Counted from the first letter of the stretch, positions 24,264 through 33,168 are shown. The stretch is 36,679 nt of DNA from Bathymodiolus japonicus methanotrophic gill symbiont (GCF_019721995.1 NZ_BLYC01000031.1:1-36679), one strand, 5' to 3'. The notes: generated from the letters alone by a model not told the origin. A program made the numbers and translations.

Positions 24264-25193
24264 GTGAGCCTTTATAACGATTTATGCAACCTTAGGATAG
24301 AGCTTAAACCTTATTACGGACTAACACCCGTTAACACCATTGCAGATTCAACAAGAAAATCATCACAAAAGAATTTAAACCTAAAGCACTCTAATGTACG
24401 GCTCGTTTCTCGACAAAGAATAAATAGCATATTTGAGACACTTGCAACGAGTGATAACTGGATAAACCTATCCATTTACATCGCATTAGCCAGTGGACGG
24501 CGGTGCATCGAGGTTTTATCAACTGGCGACTTTGCTCCAGCCAAGGGATGTAATAGAACAGCGCACATTGAGTTCTCAGGGCAAGCCAAAACAAAAGGTC
24601 GAGATAATGTCGGCGCACTCAATATTCCTATCCTAGTGCCACTCAAGGACTTTAATAAAATATGGAAAAAGCTACGCGAGATACTAAGCCGCTCCATTTT
24701 CCTTGGTAAACCCGTCCCCAACCTTACTCACGACGAGATCAACACAAGCCTGTCAAAGGCTCTCAATAATCGAGTTAAAGCACTGCTGGGCAAGCCGTTT
24801 ACGTTTAAAGACTTAAGAGCTATTTACGCAACAAGCGCTAGCCAGACATTCCATGACCCAAACAAGCGCACGATTGAATCATTCTTTTGCGAGATACTCG
24901 GACATGCAGAGGATGATCTATCAACCCAGTTAAGCTACAAAGGCATCTCTATTGTCGACGAGCTAGACGATGACGCGCTACTTGATGCAGTTGAGCACCT
25001 GAGCACAGAAAGAGTCAGACACAAAGGCGCAATAAGCGTAAACATAGAAAAGCTAAAGCTAAAAGACGCACCTGTCAAACGCACAAACTCAGTGGCTATA
25101 ATCCGCGCTCACGAATTCACAAAGGATACCATCACCAAAAATCCCAGCGCACAAATAACACAAACACTACTCACAAAACTTAAAGCAAAATGA
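24264..25193 (+). CDS. Protelomerase (telomere resolvase) catalytic and C-terminal part
   Basis: The 309 codons align with the catalytic core of N15 TelN-type protelomerases. These enzymes cut and rejoin a palindromic site to make covalently closed hairpin telomeres on linear plasmids. The five active-site residues are visible: arginine in LASGRRCIEV (79/80), lysine in EFSGQAK (109), arginine in KDLRAIYA (185), histidine in EILGH (214) and the nucleophile tyrosine in QLSYKG (225). TelN has the matching segments SGRRMIEI, FSGQAKK, DSRAIYA, EILGH and LHYKQF. TelN is about 630 residues; the N-terminal ~190 that clamp DNA are missing, replaced by a cassette B end at 24188. The GTG start is a track choice; the frame is open to about 24155. 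Likely inactive without the N-terminal domain. Confidence 0.85.
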   Translation: MSLYNDLCNLRIELKPYYGLTPVNTIADSTRKSSQKNLNLKHSNVRLVSRQRINSIFETLATSDNWINLSIYIALASGRRCIEVLSTGDFAPAKGCNRTAHIEFSGQAKTKGRDNVGALNIPILVPLKDFNKIWKKLREILSRSIFLGKPVPNLTHDEINTSLSKALNNRVKALLGKPFTFKDLRAIYATSASQTFHDPNKRTIESFFCEILGHAEDDLSTQLSYKGISIVDELDDDALLDAVEHLSTERVRHKGAISVNIEKLKLKDAPVKRTNSVAIIRAHEFTKDTITKNPSAQITQTLLTKLKAK

Positions 25194-25514
25194 ATACTTG
25201 ATTTTCATTCAATCCGCATTTAATAATTACTATTAGTGAGGCTTTATTATCTTGATAACTCACATTAAGACGTATGTATCACACCGTGCAGAGATAAATA
25301 ACCCTGTGACATTACTATGCGTAAATTGTGAGCAACAATTCTTATATCGTAGTTACCCACAAGAACTGTTGATAAAAGTGTGTGCTACTTTTGTGTAACT
25401 GACTGAAAGCCACAATACATATAGGCTAGGGTTATATTGTACATTTCTTGTACAGGGCATTTATTAAGCTACATTTGATTCACCGTTTTACTATGCTCCT
25501 AAGTTATACGCGCC
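25194..25514. other. Gap after the protelomerase with inverted repeats
   Basis: No gene is seen. It holds an imperfect nested inverted repeat at 25351-25400 (AGTTAC...AAAAGT against ACTTTTGTGTAACT) and TGTACA-TTTCT-TGTACA at 25438-25454. The last bases before cassette C read GTTATACGCGCC. A telomere resolution site would be expected near such a gene, but no large perfect palindrome is present. Confidence 0.4.
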
Positions 25515-25794
25515 CAGGCGCGCCATGCTACCTCACGAAACTCTGGGACTCCTGTCGCCATAATTCGTTCACCTACGCAGCGGATGGGAGATGCCCTGAA
25601 CGTCCTGCGTCCGCAACGACTACGCACAAAAGCCGCTTCGTCATTACTACCTCACTGGCTGGACGGCTATTCGGAATGCAATTCTTGCTCCTCTCGCGTG
25701 CTGCTAGCACACGTCGAATCAGCGAATTGCCCTGTCGCCTATCAGGGACTAAAAATCACCACTTCGCTAAGCTCCGTTTCCATGATTTTCAGCG
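25515..25794 (-). repeat. Cassette C copy 2
   Basis: A full 280-bp copy in reverse, CAGGCGCGCC to GATTTTCAGCG. The outer bases at the CGCTG end are CAGA (C at -4). It is very close to copy 1. Confidence 0.85.
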
Positions 25795-26205
25795 TCTGAA
25801 TAATTCGGAGCACTGTGTCTGTGCGACATAAATATCCATCCTATGGTGCACTGGTGGCTTGAAATGAAAAACCATACAGGGACGTGAGTCTTATTGAGAA
25901 GACGGCAGTGAGTGCCGTCGTTGGTGCGTTATCGTGAGATATTTGTTGCTAGTGTTTTGAATTGCAATACTATGATTTTTTGAGCGTAAATAAAGACTAA
26001 TCGCAGTCTAAGTCTAATTTCACTGTGTTGCTTAATTGACCCTTTTATACGTTGTTACTTTAAGATTTCGAGATCAAAAACTTGGAAACTCGCGTTTATA
26101 GTTAACCGTCATAAACACCTGAATATTGCAAGGTTCATGCGTCAGGGCTGGGCTTTAGCAGGATAGTTATGCCTGAAGACTAGGTTTTCTGCATTTCCAA
26201 TAATA
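25795..26205. other. Gap with a hairpin and an IS6 scrap
   Basis: No convincing gene. A perfect hairpin GACGGCA-GTGAG-TGCCGTC lies at 25901-25919 without a following T run. 26152-26186 is a 35-base piece of the IS6 3' end (GCTTTAGCAGGATAG...CCTGAAGAC). Confidence 0.5.
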
Positions 26206-26500
26206 TCGGGGAGTCGCTATTTTTGCGAAAGCTTGTTTTGGGCATCCCAGCCCAAGCAAGCAGCAAAAACTTAACGCGACCACTTATGCCTCCGGCGGCC
26301 CCGATTCGTCCTCGTCACCTCGTCCCGACCCAACAAGGGGTCGGAACATAGGCTCCAAATGACTTGACGCCGTGTCGGATGGCCTTTTATTTTGTCTCCA
26401 CCTTCGCTAACGCTCAGACTCCGACAAAATAACGGCCCTACGGCTATCGCGGACTAAAAATCATCACTTCGCTTAGGCTCCGTTTCCCTGATTTTCAGCG
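26206..26500 (+). repeat. Cassette A copy
   Basis: A full 295-bp copy, TCGGGGAG to TTCAGCG. The outer bases at the CGCTG end are CAAG. An IS6 terminus (TGCGACAGAACC, ending 26514) follows 3 bases later. Confidence 0.9.
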
Positions 26501-26542
26501 CTTGCGACAGAACCAGTACGCGCACTAAAATAGGAGCAATAA

Positions 26543-26836
26543 TCGGGGAGTCGCTATTTTTGCGAAAGCTTGTTTTGGGCATCCCAGCCCAAGCAAGCAG
26601 CAAAAACTTAACGCGACCACTTATGCCTCCGGCTGCCCCGATTCGTCCTCGTCACCTCGTCCCGACCCACAAGGGGTCGGAACATAGGCTCCAAATGACT
26701 TGACGCCGTGTCGGATGGCCTTTTATTTTGTCTCCACCTTCGCTAACGCTCAGACTCCGACAAAACAACGGCCCTACGGCTATCGCGGACTAAAAATCAT
26801 CACTTCGCTAAAGCTCCGTTTCCAGGATTTTCAGCG
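26543..26836 (+). repeat. Cassette A copy
   Basis: A 294-bp copy missing one A near 26666 and with one GGC to GCT change. The outer bases at the CGCTG end are CATG. It lies 42 bases after the previous copy, in direct orientation. Confidence 0.9.
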
Positions 26837-26837
26837 C

Positions 26838-26969
26838 ATGAAGCTATACATCGCACTAATAACACTAGCGATGTGCTTACCGACTCAACTACCTAAGCCA
26901 GTAAAAAAGTACATTAACCAAAATAACATTATTGTAAGGATCATAAAATATGAAACCTTATCAAATTGA
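26838..26969 (+). CDS. Short secreted-type peptide, possibly truncated
   Basis: The 43-residue frame MKLYIALITLAMCLPTQLPK starts one base after a cassette and has a hydrophobic head resembling a signal peptide, then a basic tail. The next frame starts inside its end (26950). I do not recognise it; it may be the tail of a gene whose head was separated by the cassette. Confidence 0.3.
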   Translation: MKLYIALITLAMCLPTQLPKPVKKYINQNNIIVRIIKYETLSN

Positions 26970-27063
26970 AGCAATTCGTCAGAAAGTAGCCCTGTTTCCG
27001 AAGGAATGTGGCATTTGTTATATCCTGGGGTCGACACAGAATTCGGAACATAAACCCCCTTAA
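26950..27063 (+). pseudogene. Gene head cut by a Tn3 end
   Basis: The frame MKPYQIEAIRQKVALFPKEC overlaps the previous one by 20 bases, in the manner of an operon. It runs into the Tn3 inverted repeat at 27027 after about 26 codons and stops in it. The family is unknown. Confidence 0.35.
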
Positions 27064-27064
27064 G
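27027..27064 (+). repeat. Tn3-family terminal inverted repeat (38 bp)
   Basis: The 38 bases begin GGGGTCGACACAGAATTCGG and end CCCCCTTAAG, the length, GGGG start and TAAG end of Tn3/Tn21-type terminal repeats. A resolvase gene end overlaps it from the right, as in transposons with the resolvase at one tip. Confidence 0.75.
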
Positions 27065-27357
27065 ATTTTTTCAATACCTTTTTTCCACTTTCTCGCAGAG
27101 ATCCATCAGGAGCAACATAACGATAAAGTGTTTGTCTGGTAATCCCGATTTCCTTACATAAGTCAGAAACCTTGGTTTCAGGTTTTCCCATAGCAGCTGC
27201 AGCTAATCTTAATTTTGCGTGAGTCATTTTGTAGGAAGCCCCGCCTTTTCTACCACTAGCACGAGCAGAAGCCAATCCATCTTTAGTTCTTTCTGAAATC
27301 AAATCTCTTTCAAACTCAGCCAGTGCCGCAAATATTCCAAAGACTAACTTGCCTGAG
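27060..27357 (-). pseudogene. tnpR: Serine resolvase/invertase, C-terminal part
   Basis: The minus strand reads GKLVFGIFAALAEFERDLIS, then ERTKDGLASARASGRKGG, the long E helix of serine recombinases. A helix-turn-helix follows (VSDLCKEIGITRQTLYRYV). The N-terminal catalytic serine domain is missing; the sequence is cut at 27358 by cassette A. The gene stop lies in a Tn3 inverted repeat, so it was the resolvase of that transposon. Confidence 0.85.
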
Positions 27358-27454
27358 GGGAGTCGCTATTTTTGCGAAAGCTTGTTTTGGGCATCCCAGC
27401 CCAAGCAAGCAGCAAAAACTTAACGCGACCACTTATGCCTCCGGCGGCCCCGAT
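27358..27454 (+). repeat. Cassette A, left-end fragment
   Basis: About 97 bases from GGGGAGTCGC to GGCCCCGAT, the TCGGGG-side third of cassette A. It is cut on the right by an IS6-type terminus. Confidence 0.85.
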
Positions 27455-27457
27455 CCG

Positions 27458-27731
27458 GGTTCTGTCGCAAAAAATAAATATTTGTGTAAAAATCAACTGT
27501 AACCTGTTTTTATGAAACCAATGGATAAGACATCATCCAGGAGAAAAACTCTCTCATCCTATCATTAAAATTACGATAATATAGTTGTAAAGCCAAGTAG
27601 CATGCGCCATTCAGGAAAATAATAAATTAAAAAATAGTACCATTTTTAGTTGAACACGCGGATCTTCTTTGGCTGAAATTAAATCTTATGATCGTATGTA
27701 ATAGGGTGATTTTGTTTTTTGCGACAGAACC
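27458..27731. mobile_element. MITE-like element with IS6-type ends
   Basis: A 274-bp unit runs from GGTTCTGTCGCAAAAAATAA to TTTTTTGCGACAGAACC, with terminal inverted repeats of about 17 bases and no gene. Its left part matches 8644-8767 in reverse and its right part 29203-29238. It is probably an internally deleted derivative of a second IS6-like element. Confidence 0.65.
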
Positions 27732-28764
27732 ATAAAGCGTCTATAATCCATATTCGTAAAATTGCATCGACCTTTAATGCCTGTAAATTTTCGTTGACCA
27801 AAAGCCACCATGCCATCACATTCACCACTAAAGAGGGAATTTGATTGCGTAGTTTTTTAGCGGTTTTGTTATTATCTGGTATGGTTTGTTTTTTCGCGAT
27901 TTCTTCGAAGCAACGGACTCTTTTTTCAAGTTTATCGAGCAATATGCCCTCAGTTTGCGGCTGGTTATTCAACAATGAAAACGGATGCAGATCCTCTGAC
28001 TCGGTGGTATCAGCCTGTTGTTTTTCAGCGTTCGACAATCGCCTGCCTAATGAAGCCCCCAACCATCGCACGGCATCCTGTTGTGCATGAAAAATATCCG
28101 CCCCCGATTCACACCCAAAACCTGTGATCGCCATTTTTATTAAGGCTTTGGCACGATCCGTCACCGCATGATTAACATGAACACCCAGGCCCTTAAGGCG
28201 TAGCTCTACATGAGTAAACCAGGTATCAAAGCAACGGTCAGTTGCCACACTCTCTAAAATCAAGTAGCCTGAACGTAAATCCATTAAGACTAAAATTAAG
28301 AAATGACCGAAAAAGGTTTCATCCATAGCAACAACTGACTCTCGCGTTGTCCATTCAACCTGGTTTTCACATAGTGTTTGAAACTCCGGCAATAACCCTT
28401 CCATTCTCTGGAGTTGTCTCAGAAAAGTAGACGGTGATGAACCAATGTGCGTATCCATACGAATTAATTTAAAATAATCGGATAACTTATCGGCACCCAC
28501 CCCACATTCAAAGCCAAAATGGTAAATAGTCGCAAAGAATAATAATCGCGTCCACTCATTTCCTGCCTCAGTTTCCCATAGATAAGACTCAGGGTTCTGG
28601 TTGCGCTTCTTTCTAGCATTTTCGCTACGATGAACACTGCTTTTTGTTCCTGAAATGGCTTGGGCTATTTCACGTAAACTTTTTTGTCCGTACTTACTCT
28701 ACAGCGCCCTTAATAATTGATTTTCTAGTCGCCTGTACTTTGGCAGTTGTATTGTTTTTTTCAT
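27732..28764 (-). pseudogene. DDE transposase (DUF6399-like), nonsense mutation and truncated end
   Basis: The minus-strand gene starts at 28764 (MKKTIQLPKYRRLENQLLRAL), has an in-frame TAG after 21 codons, then continues GQKSLREIAQAISGTKSSVHR (a helix-turn-helix) and the catalytic region. MDETFFGHFLILVLMDLRSG gives the first aspartate, VTDRAKALIKMAITG the second, and ADIFHAQQDAVRWLG follows. The pattern matches DUF6399-type transposases. The C-terminus ends at an IS6-like end at 27731. Both defects make it inactive. Confidence 0.75.
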
Positions 28765-28784
28765 ACGATTATCATACAAAATTA

Positions 28785-29127
28785 TCTGCATAACATTAAA
28801 TTTTGTCCCGCTTTAGACGGGAAGCCCAAGATTATTCTAATTGAAGATGGTGCCCCGTATCATGGAAGCGGTGTTGTTAAGGAATTTAAGTTAGCTAATG
28901 TAGATCGTTTGACAGTAGAACGTCTCCCTGCGTTCTCGCCGGATTTTAATCCGATTGAGAAATTATGGAAAAATACGAAACGCGATTCGACTCATATGAA
29001 GTATTTTAAAACTTTTGAAGATCTTCATGATTCAGTTGTGCAAACTTTTAACACTTATATGCATGATGCCAGTAAAGTGATTTGTGTTATGCAAAAATTG
29101 CGGGAAGATTTCGTTGTTACCGCCTAA
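28785..29127 (+). pseudogene. IS630-family transposase, C-terminal half
   Basis: The frame carries the DDE_3 core: ILIEDGAPYHGSG (second aspartate) and LPAFSPDFNPIEKLWKNTKR (glutamate in PIEKLW), and ends normally at REDFVVTA. The first half, with the helix-turn-helix and first aspartate, is absent. Bases 29128-29202 are the 3' flank of the element. Confidence 0.85.
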
Positions 29128-29202
29128 GTTTAAGCGCTCCAAATTTGGAAATTATTTATCTGAGAAACTATAGGTGGGAAAAATAGACGCTTACATAGAT
29201 CC

Positions 29203-29238
29203 GGTAATAGGATTATTTTGTTTTTTTGCGACAGAAAC
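29203..29238 (+). repeat. IS6-like terminus
   Basis: GGTAATAGGATTATTTTG followed by TTTTTTTGCGACAGAAAC matches the right end of the element at 27458-27731 (with the last base changed). It truncates the following gene. Confidence 0.6.
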
Positions 29239-29541
29239 GTATTTCTCGATAAGAATACTACACGCATCAATTATTGATGGACGAACTTCCAATATATAAT
29301 CCATGACTTCCTTATCAATTCGTTCTAAATAGTCTTTGCTGAAATTCTCTCTTGCGTTTTTGTCTGGGAAATCATCTGTTTCTGATACAATCCCTACGAT
29401 AGGAGAAAAGGTCAAGTCTTCAGCTAGGTCGTATTGATTTCTCAAAAAGACCAGCTTTCGACATCCTTCGATAAATTCAATATCGTCGGTCATCAACAGC
29501 AAACAAGTACTAGTAATTTCTTTCTGGGCAATTTCTTCCAT
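29239..29541 (-). pseudogene. DUF2489-like protein lacking its C-terminus
   Basis: The minus-strand frame starts MEEIAQKEITSTCLLLMTDD and contains CRKLVFLRNQYDL, SPIVGIVSETDDFPD and an acidic helical C-terminal part. The ..ETD..P motif and layout resemble DUF2489-type proteins often found next to toxin-type genes. After about 101 residues the frame runs into an IS6-like end. AAGGGGAAA lies before the ATG, and the preceding gene ends 2 bases upstream, so it was the second gene of an operon. Confidence 0.5.
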
Positions 29542-29543
29542 GG

Positions 29544-29593
29544 TTATTTCCCCTTAAGATATTCTTGAACTATCGTTTTGGGTTCAACACGCA
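29544..29593 (-). pseudogene. 3' end of a gene cut by IS3 copy 2
   Basis: The minus strand reads RVEPKTIVQEYLKGK and a stop, 2 bases before the ATG of the DUF2489-like gene. Only the tail survives; the rest is beyond the IS3 insertion. Close spacing suggests a two-gene unit such as a toxin-immunity or toxin-antitoxin pair, but this is not shown. Confidence 0.4.
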
Positions 29594-30898
29594 TATAATC
29601 CCCCAGCAAATCCAGACAAGAAATCAAAGCAATCTTATTCCAAATTAGTTACTATTTGTAAAAAATTGGAGTATTAAAATGAGCAGAAAAAGAACGGTCT
29701 ACAGTGCTGAATTTAAAAGCAAGTTGGTATTAGAAGTTTTAAAGAATGAAAAAACACTGCAAGAAATTGCCAGTGCAAATAACATCACACCTAAGAACCT
29801 ACAAAACTGGAAAAAAATATTCTTAGACAATGCAGAAATAGCAATGGAGCCCTCCAAAGCCGTTAAAGATTACAAAGAGGATCTATTAGCAGCTCAAGAA
29901 CAAAATGAGATGCTCACAAAAATCGTAGGAAAAATGACGGTTGAAAAGGAGTGGCTCGAAAAAAAGCTAAAAAGCTTGGACTCATCTGATAGAAAACAGT
30001 TGATTGAGCCCAAGCTTAACACTCTACCTCTAACACAGCAGTGTGCATTATTAGGATTAAATAGAAGCAATCTCTATTACAAAAAAAGAGAGAATAAAAA
30101 GAAAGAAGAGATCAAAACTCAGATTAATCACATTTTTAAAGACATCCCTATTTATGGTGCGGCTAAAGTACACCAGCAGTTGCTTGAGGTGGTTTTAAAG
30201 TCAGTTTAAACACGGTGGCGAGTTATCGGCAGCAGATGGGCTTGAAAGCCGTATTAGCGGTAAAACAAGTCAATACAACGATCCCCATAAAAGAACATAA
30301 AAAATATACTTATAAGCTTAGAGATCTTGATATATCACACGCTAACCAAGTTTGGAGCACAGATATAACCTATATTAAAACCAAAGAAGGGATGGTTTAT
30401 TTAGCGGCGATTATTGATTGGCACTCAAAAGCAGTGCTCGCCCATAAAATATCAAACACAATGGATTCTTTTTTAGTTATGGATGTATTAGATGAAGCGC
30501 TTTCTCTCTACGGAACACCTGAAATTTTTAATACGGATCAAGGCAGTCAATACACCAGTGAAATTCATACCCAACGACTAAAAAACAAAGGCATTACTAT
30601 TTCTATGGATGGAAAAGGACGAGCAACGGATAATATTTGTATTGAACGGTTTTGGCGAAGTGCAAAATGTGAGCGTATTTATTTAAATGAATATGGTTCA
30701 ATTAGAGCGTTAATAGAAGATGTTGATGACTATATTGAGTTTTATAATCATCAACGGTTTCATGAAACCCTGGACTATAAAAAACCAATGAATGTATATA
30801 GAGAAAGTATTTTAGCTAATGAACAGCAGAATGAAGCGGCTTAGGAATATGGAATAAGGATTGTTGAAAAATCTGTCTTGACTCTTTGGGGTGCTATA
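29594..30898 (+). mobile_element. IS3-family element, copy 2 (frameshifted)
   Basis: This copy is almost identical to that at 6930-8235 but lacks one A at about 30188 (TTGAGGTGG instead of TTGAAGGTGG). The break splits the transposase after residue 170 into frames 29679-30209 and 30215-30844. Not slippery sequence, so this copy is dead. A truncated cassette A abuts its right end. Confidence 0.9.
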
Positions 30899-31154
30899 GC
30901 CCAGCCCAAGCAAGCAGCAAAAACTTAACGCGACCACTTATGCCTCCGGCGGCCCCGATTCGTCCTCGTCACCTCGTCCCGACCCAACAAGGGGTCGGAA
31001 CATAGGCTCCAAATGACTTGACGCCGTGTCGGATGGCCTTTTATTTTGTCTCCACCTTCGCTAACGCTCAGACTCCGACAAAACAACGGCCCTACGGCTA
31101 TCGCGGACTAAAAATCTTCACTTCGCTAAAGCTCCGTTTCCAGGATTTTCAGCG
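30899..31154 (+). repeat. Cassette A, left side removed
   Basis: About 256 bases from GCCCAGCCCAAGC to GATTTTCAGCG. The first ~39 bases were replaced by IS3. The outer bases at the CGCTG end are CATC. An IS6 gene fragment follows. Confidence 0.9.
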
Positions 31155-31343
31155 GATGATGGGCTTTAAAGCGTTTCACTCCGCTCAAGCAACCATTGAT
31201 GGAATTGAAACGGCACATATGATCCGAAAGGGACAGTTGTCTGAGGAAAGTATTCCTGCTTATAAGCAGTTTATGGCTTTAGCAGGATAGTTATGCCTGA
31301 ATACCAGGAGGTCTGCGCTTTTGATAATTATTGCGACAGAACC
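31155..31343 (+). mobile_element. IS6-family element, 3' end fragment
   Basis: It starts at codons MMGFKAFHSAQATIDGIETA, ends with the stop at 31290 and the terminus TGCGACAGAACC at 31343. The left edge is the CGCTG end of cassette A. Confidence 0.85.
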
Positions 31344-31897
31344 ATATCGACTCTATCTGAAAATAAGCCTGCTTAAAGTCTGCATCGTTATTAATTAGAC
31401 TAGCATCAACCCGAACCCCTAGCTTTAAACCATCGCCCGAGGGACTGATAAAGCAAAAAACAATATTAGGTTTTGTTATCAAGTCCGACTTAGCTAAGTG
31501 AACATCTTCCAGATGGTCTAGGTCTACAATCAATAAACCGCTCGACTTCTCGAAAGTCCCATTTTTTACGGACTGACCTAACTTGAATGTACCGTTGAAG
31601 CTAACAGCCTCACAAATAATCGCCTTTTGTTTTTTATAAGCTTTCTCACTTTTCTCTCGCAAATCCCTTAATGATTGAGTAACCGGCTCATATTTAGGGG
31701 ATCTAATCACCAATAACATCATCAAGGGATTTATTAGAGTGGTTTTTCGGAGTGTTTACCCGGGGCATGTATGAAACGTTGCCGATGCCTTTACAATCAG
31801 GTGCAGGGTTCGCTTGACGTTTTGTTTTTGATGTAGATACCCCAGTGGCACAATCGGTGTTATCTTGAATGGGGGTGTTTTTATGTAGTTTATTCAT
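31344..31897 (-). pseudogene. VirE/BT4734-type primase head, frameshifted and truncated
   Basis: The minus strand opens at 31897 with a polar head (MNKLHKNTPIQDNTDC...), reaches SNKSLDDVIGD and a stop near 31703, and continues one frame over as RSPKYEPVTQSLRDLREKSE. It then carries GTFEKSSGLLIVDLDHLEDV and FCFISPSGDGLKLGVRVDAS, the pattern of the BT4734-like (VirE N-terminal) domain found at the front of plasmid and phage primases. An IS6 end removes everything after FQIESI. Probably the primase of a lost replicon part. Confidence 0.65.
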
Positions 31898-32063
31898 GCT
31901 TTTAGCAGAACAACTAGACTTTCTTGAAATACATGATATAATGTATTTGTAGTATTAGAAAATCTTGTTAGATGCTCTGTGTTGTCCTCATAGTTGTCTA
32001 GCAATTAAAGCCCTATAAAGAATCTCCCCGGCTAAAGGTTTCATCTTTATAGTGCGTAGTAAA
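31898..32063. other. Upstream region of the primase-like gene
   Basis: AT-rich, without a gene. TATAATGTAT near 31937 could be a promoter element on either strand. Nothing else is evident. Confidence 0.3.
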
Positions 32064-32159
32064 AATAAGTCCTGCTCCCCATTAATTTATTTTGATGGGG
32101 AGCAGGACTTATTCCATATATCTAGCTGTTTCTCACAGCTATTATATAATATAATAGCT
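32064..32159. other. Cluster of strong inverted repeats
   Basis: Three structures lie in 96 bases: a perfect 19-bp stem at 32064-32082/32095-32113 (arm AATAAGTCCTGCTCCCCAT, 12-base loop), AGCTGT-TTCTC-ACAGCT at 32124-32140, and a 23-bp perfect palindrome with a single central A at 32137-32159 (arm AGCTATTATAT). No T-run follows the stems. They may be a plasmid origin, a recombination or telomere-type site, or a leader structure. Confidence 0.6.
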
Positions 32160-32370
32160 ACTTTATTTTGGATTGCAAGTCTTTTTCAAGATATTTTTAA
32201 CACTTATCCCAAAACCAAGCCTCCTGCCCCACTTATATAAAAAACAGACACCGGTCTAACCCATGCCGGCTTTGCGGTTCTGTTGTATTGAATTAATAAT
32301 CCCCCGATTAGATCTCTTCACCTGCTCTACCCACTCAAAAAATATAGTGAAGCCTGGAGTCCCCCTCGTG
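32160..32370. other. Gap without a gene
   Basis: AT-rich and non-coding on inspection; a GGTTCTGTTGTATTG stretch at 32276 resembles a decayed IS6 terminus. Confidence 0.3.
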
Positions 32371-32440
32371 TTTTGCTGGGAAAGGGGGACAGATGAATAA
32401 GTTGTGTTATATAAACAGTTTATCTGTCCCCTGTTTTTAT
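32371..32440. repeat. Inverted repeat GGGGACAGAT/ATCTGTCCCC
   Basis: Two perfect 10-bp arms near 32386 and 32431 enclose about 35 bases. Together with the GGAGTCCCCCTC upstream this could form a stable RNA or DNA structure at the start of the following frame. Confidence 0.45.
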
Positions 32441-32740
32441 GAATACGTGGGGTGTAGGCTCTTGCTCTGTAATAAACTCACAGATGAACCTTACGGCATA
32501 ATTAAGTCTGTACGACAAAGCCACCAAGGACACCTGTTGGGATGTAAAGCGAGAGTGAGATATGCTCGGATAGCGGGGGAGAGTAGGTCTTGCTTTATGG
32601 CTCGAGTGAGCGGCATACCTAAGGGAGGGATAAATAAAGTATGCTTCAAAGATTCGGGGACTGCTCTCGATAGAGTGGCAGAGGTTATCGAGATAGCTAC
32701 ATTCGCTGAAAATCCTGGAAACGGAGCTTTAGCGAAGTGA
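32393..32740 (+). CDS. Open frame of doubtful coding value
   Basis: The 115-codon frame MNKLCYINSLSVPCFYEYVG... is basic and cysteine-rich and has no recognised domain; from 32704 it is cassette A sequence. The DNA from 32440 to 32703 has a structured, RNA-like look (short self-complementary blocks such as CTCGATAGAG), so it may be part of a structured RNA instead of a gene. I cannot decide between these. Confidence 0.25.
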   Translation: MNKLCYINSLSVPCFYEYVGCRLLLCNKLTDEPYGIIKSVRQSHQGHLLGCKARVRYARIAGESRSCFMARVSGIPKGGINKVCFKDSGTALDRVAEVIEIATFAENPGNGALAK

Positions 32741-32995
32741 AGATTTTTAGTCCGCGATAGCCGTAGGGCCGTTGTTTTGTCGGAGTCTGAGCGTTAGCGA
32801 AGGTGGAGACAAAATAAAAGGCCATCCGACACGGCGTCAAGTCATTTGGAGCCTATGTTCCGACCCCTTGTTGGGTCGGGACGAGGTGACGAGGACGAAT
32901 CGGGGCCGCCGGAGGCATAAGTGGTCGCGTTAAGTTTTTGCTGCTTGCTTGGGCTGGGATGCCCAAAACAAGCCGCAAAAATAGCGACTCCCCGA
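32704..32995 (-). repeat. Cassette A copy
   Basis: A 292-bp copy in reverse, CGCTGAAAATC to CTCCCCGA, with a 3-base deletion near 32973. Flanks are CATT (C at -4) and AAGACT. Confidence 0.9.
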
Positions 32996-33013
32996 AAGAC
33001 TATTTATTTCCTT

Positions 33014-33070
33014 CGCTGAAAATCAGGGAAACGTAGCCTAAGCGAAGTGATGATTTCTAGTCCCCGATTA
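33014..33070 (-). repeat. Cassette A, CGCTG-end fragment
   Basis: About 57 bases, CGCTGAAAATCAGGG to TCCCCGATT, the right end of cassette A joined directly to a CCCCGA-like end, as if the middle were deleted. The flank CCTT has a C at -4. The bases 33071-33168 hold no gene I recognise. Confidence 0.75.
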
Positions 33071-33168
33071 TCATTCAACAATACTCTTCGCTGTTGATAC
33101 GTACCATTTGCCACCGCACCTAGTTTATTCATTCTTTAACTACGCATCCCCTTGGCAGCCCTAACAAT

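Noticed and set aside
25438-25454. Telomere half-site next to the protelomerase gene
   Set aside because: TGTACA-TTTCT-TGTACA is too short and has a 5-base spacer, unlike known resolution sites.
25448-25831. Overlapping frames in cassette C (127 and 71 codons)
   Set aside because: Open by GC-rich composition only; the same sequence interrupts genes elsewhere and the frames are not preserved in the partial copy.
32137-32159. Working protelomerase site
   Set aside because: The palindrome has an odd centre, short arms and no extended outer symmetry; kept only as a candidate structure.
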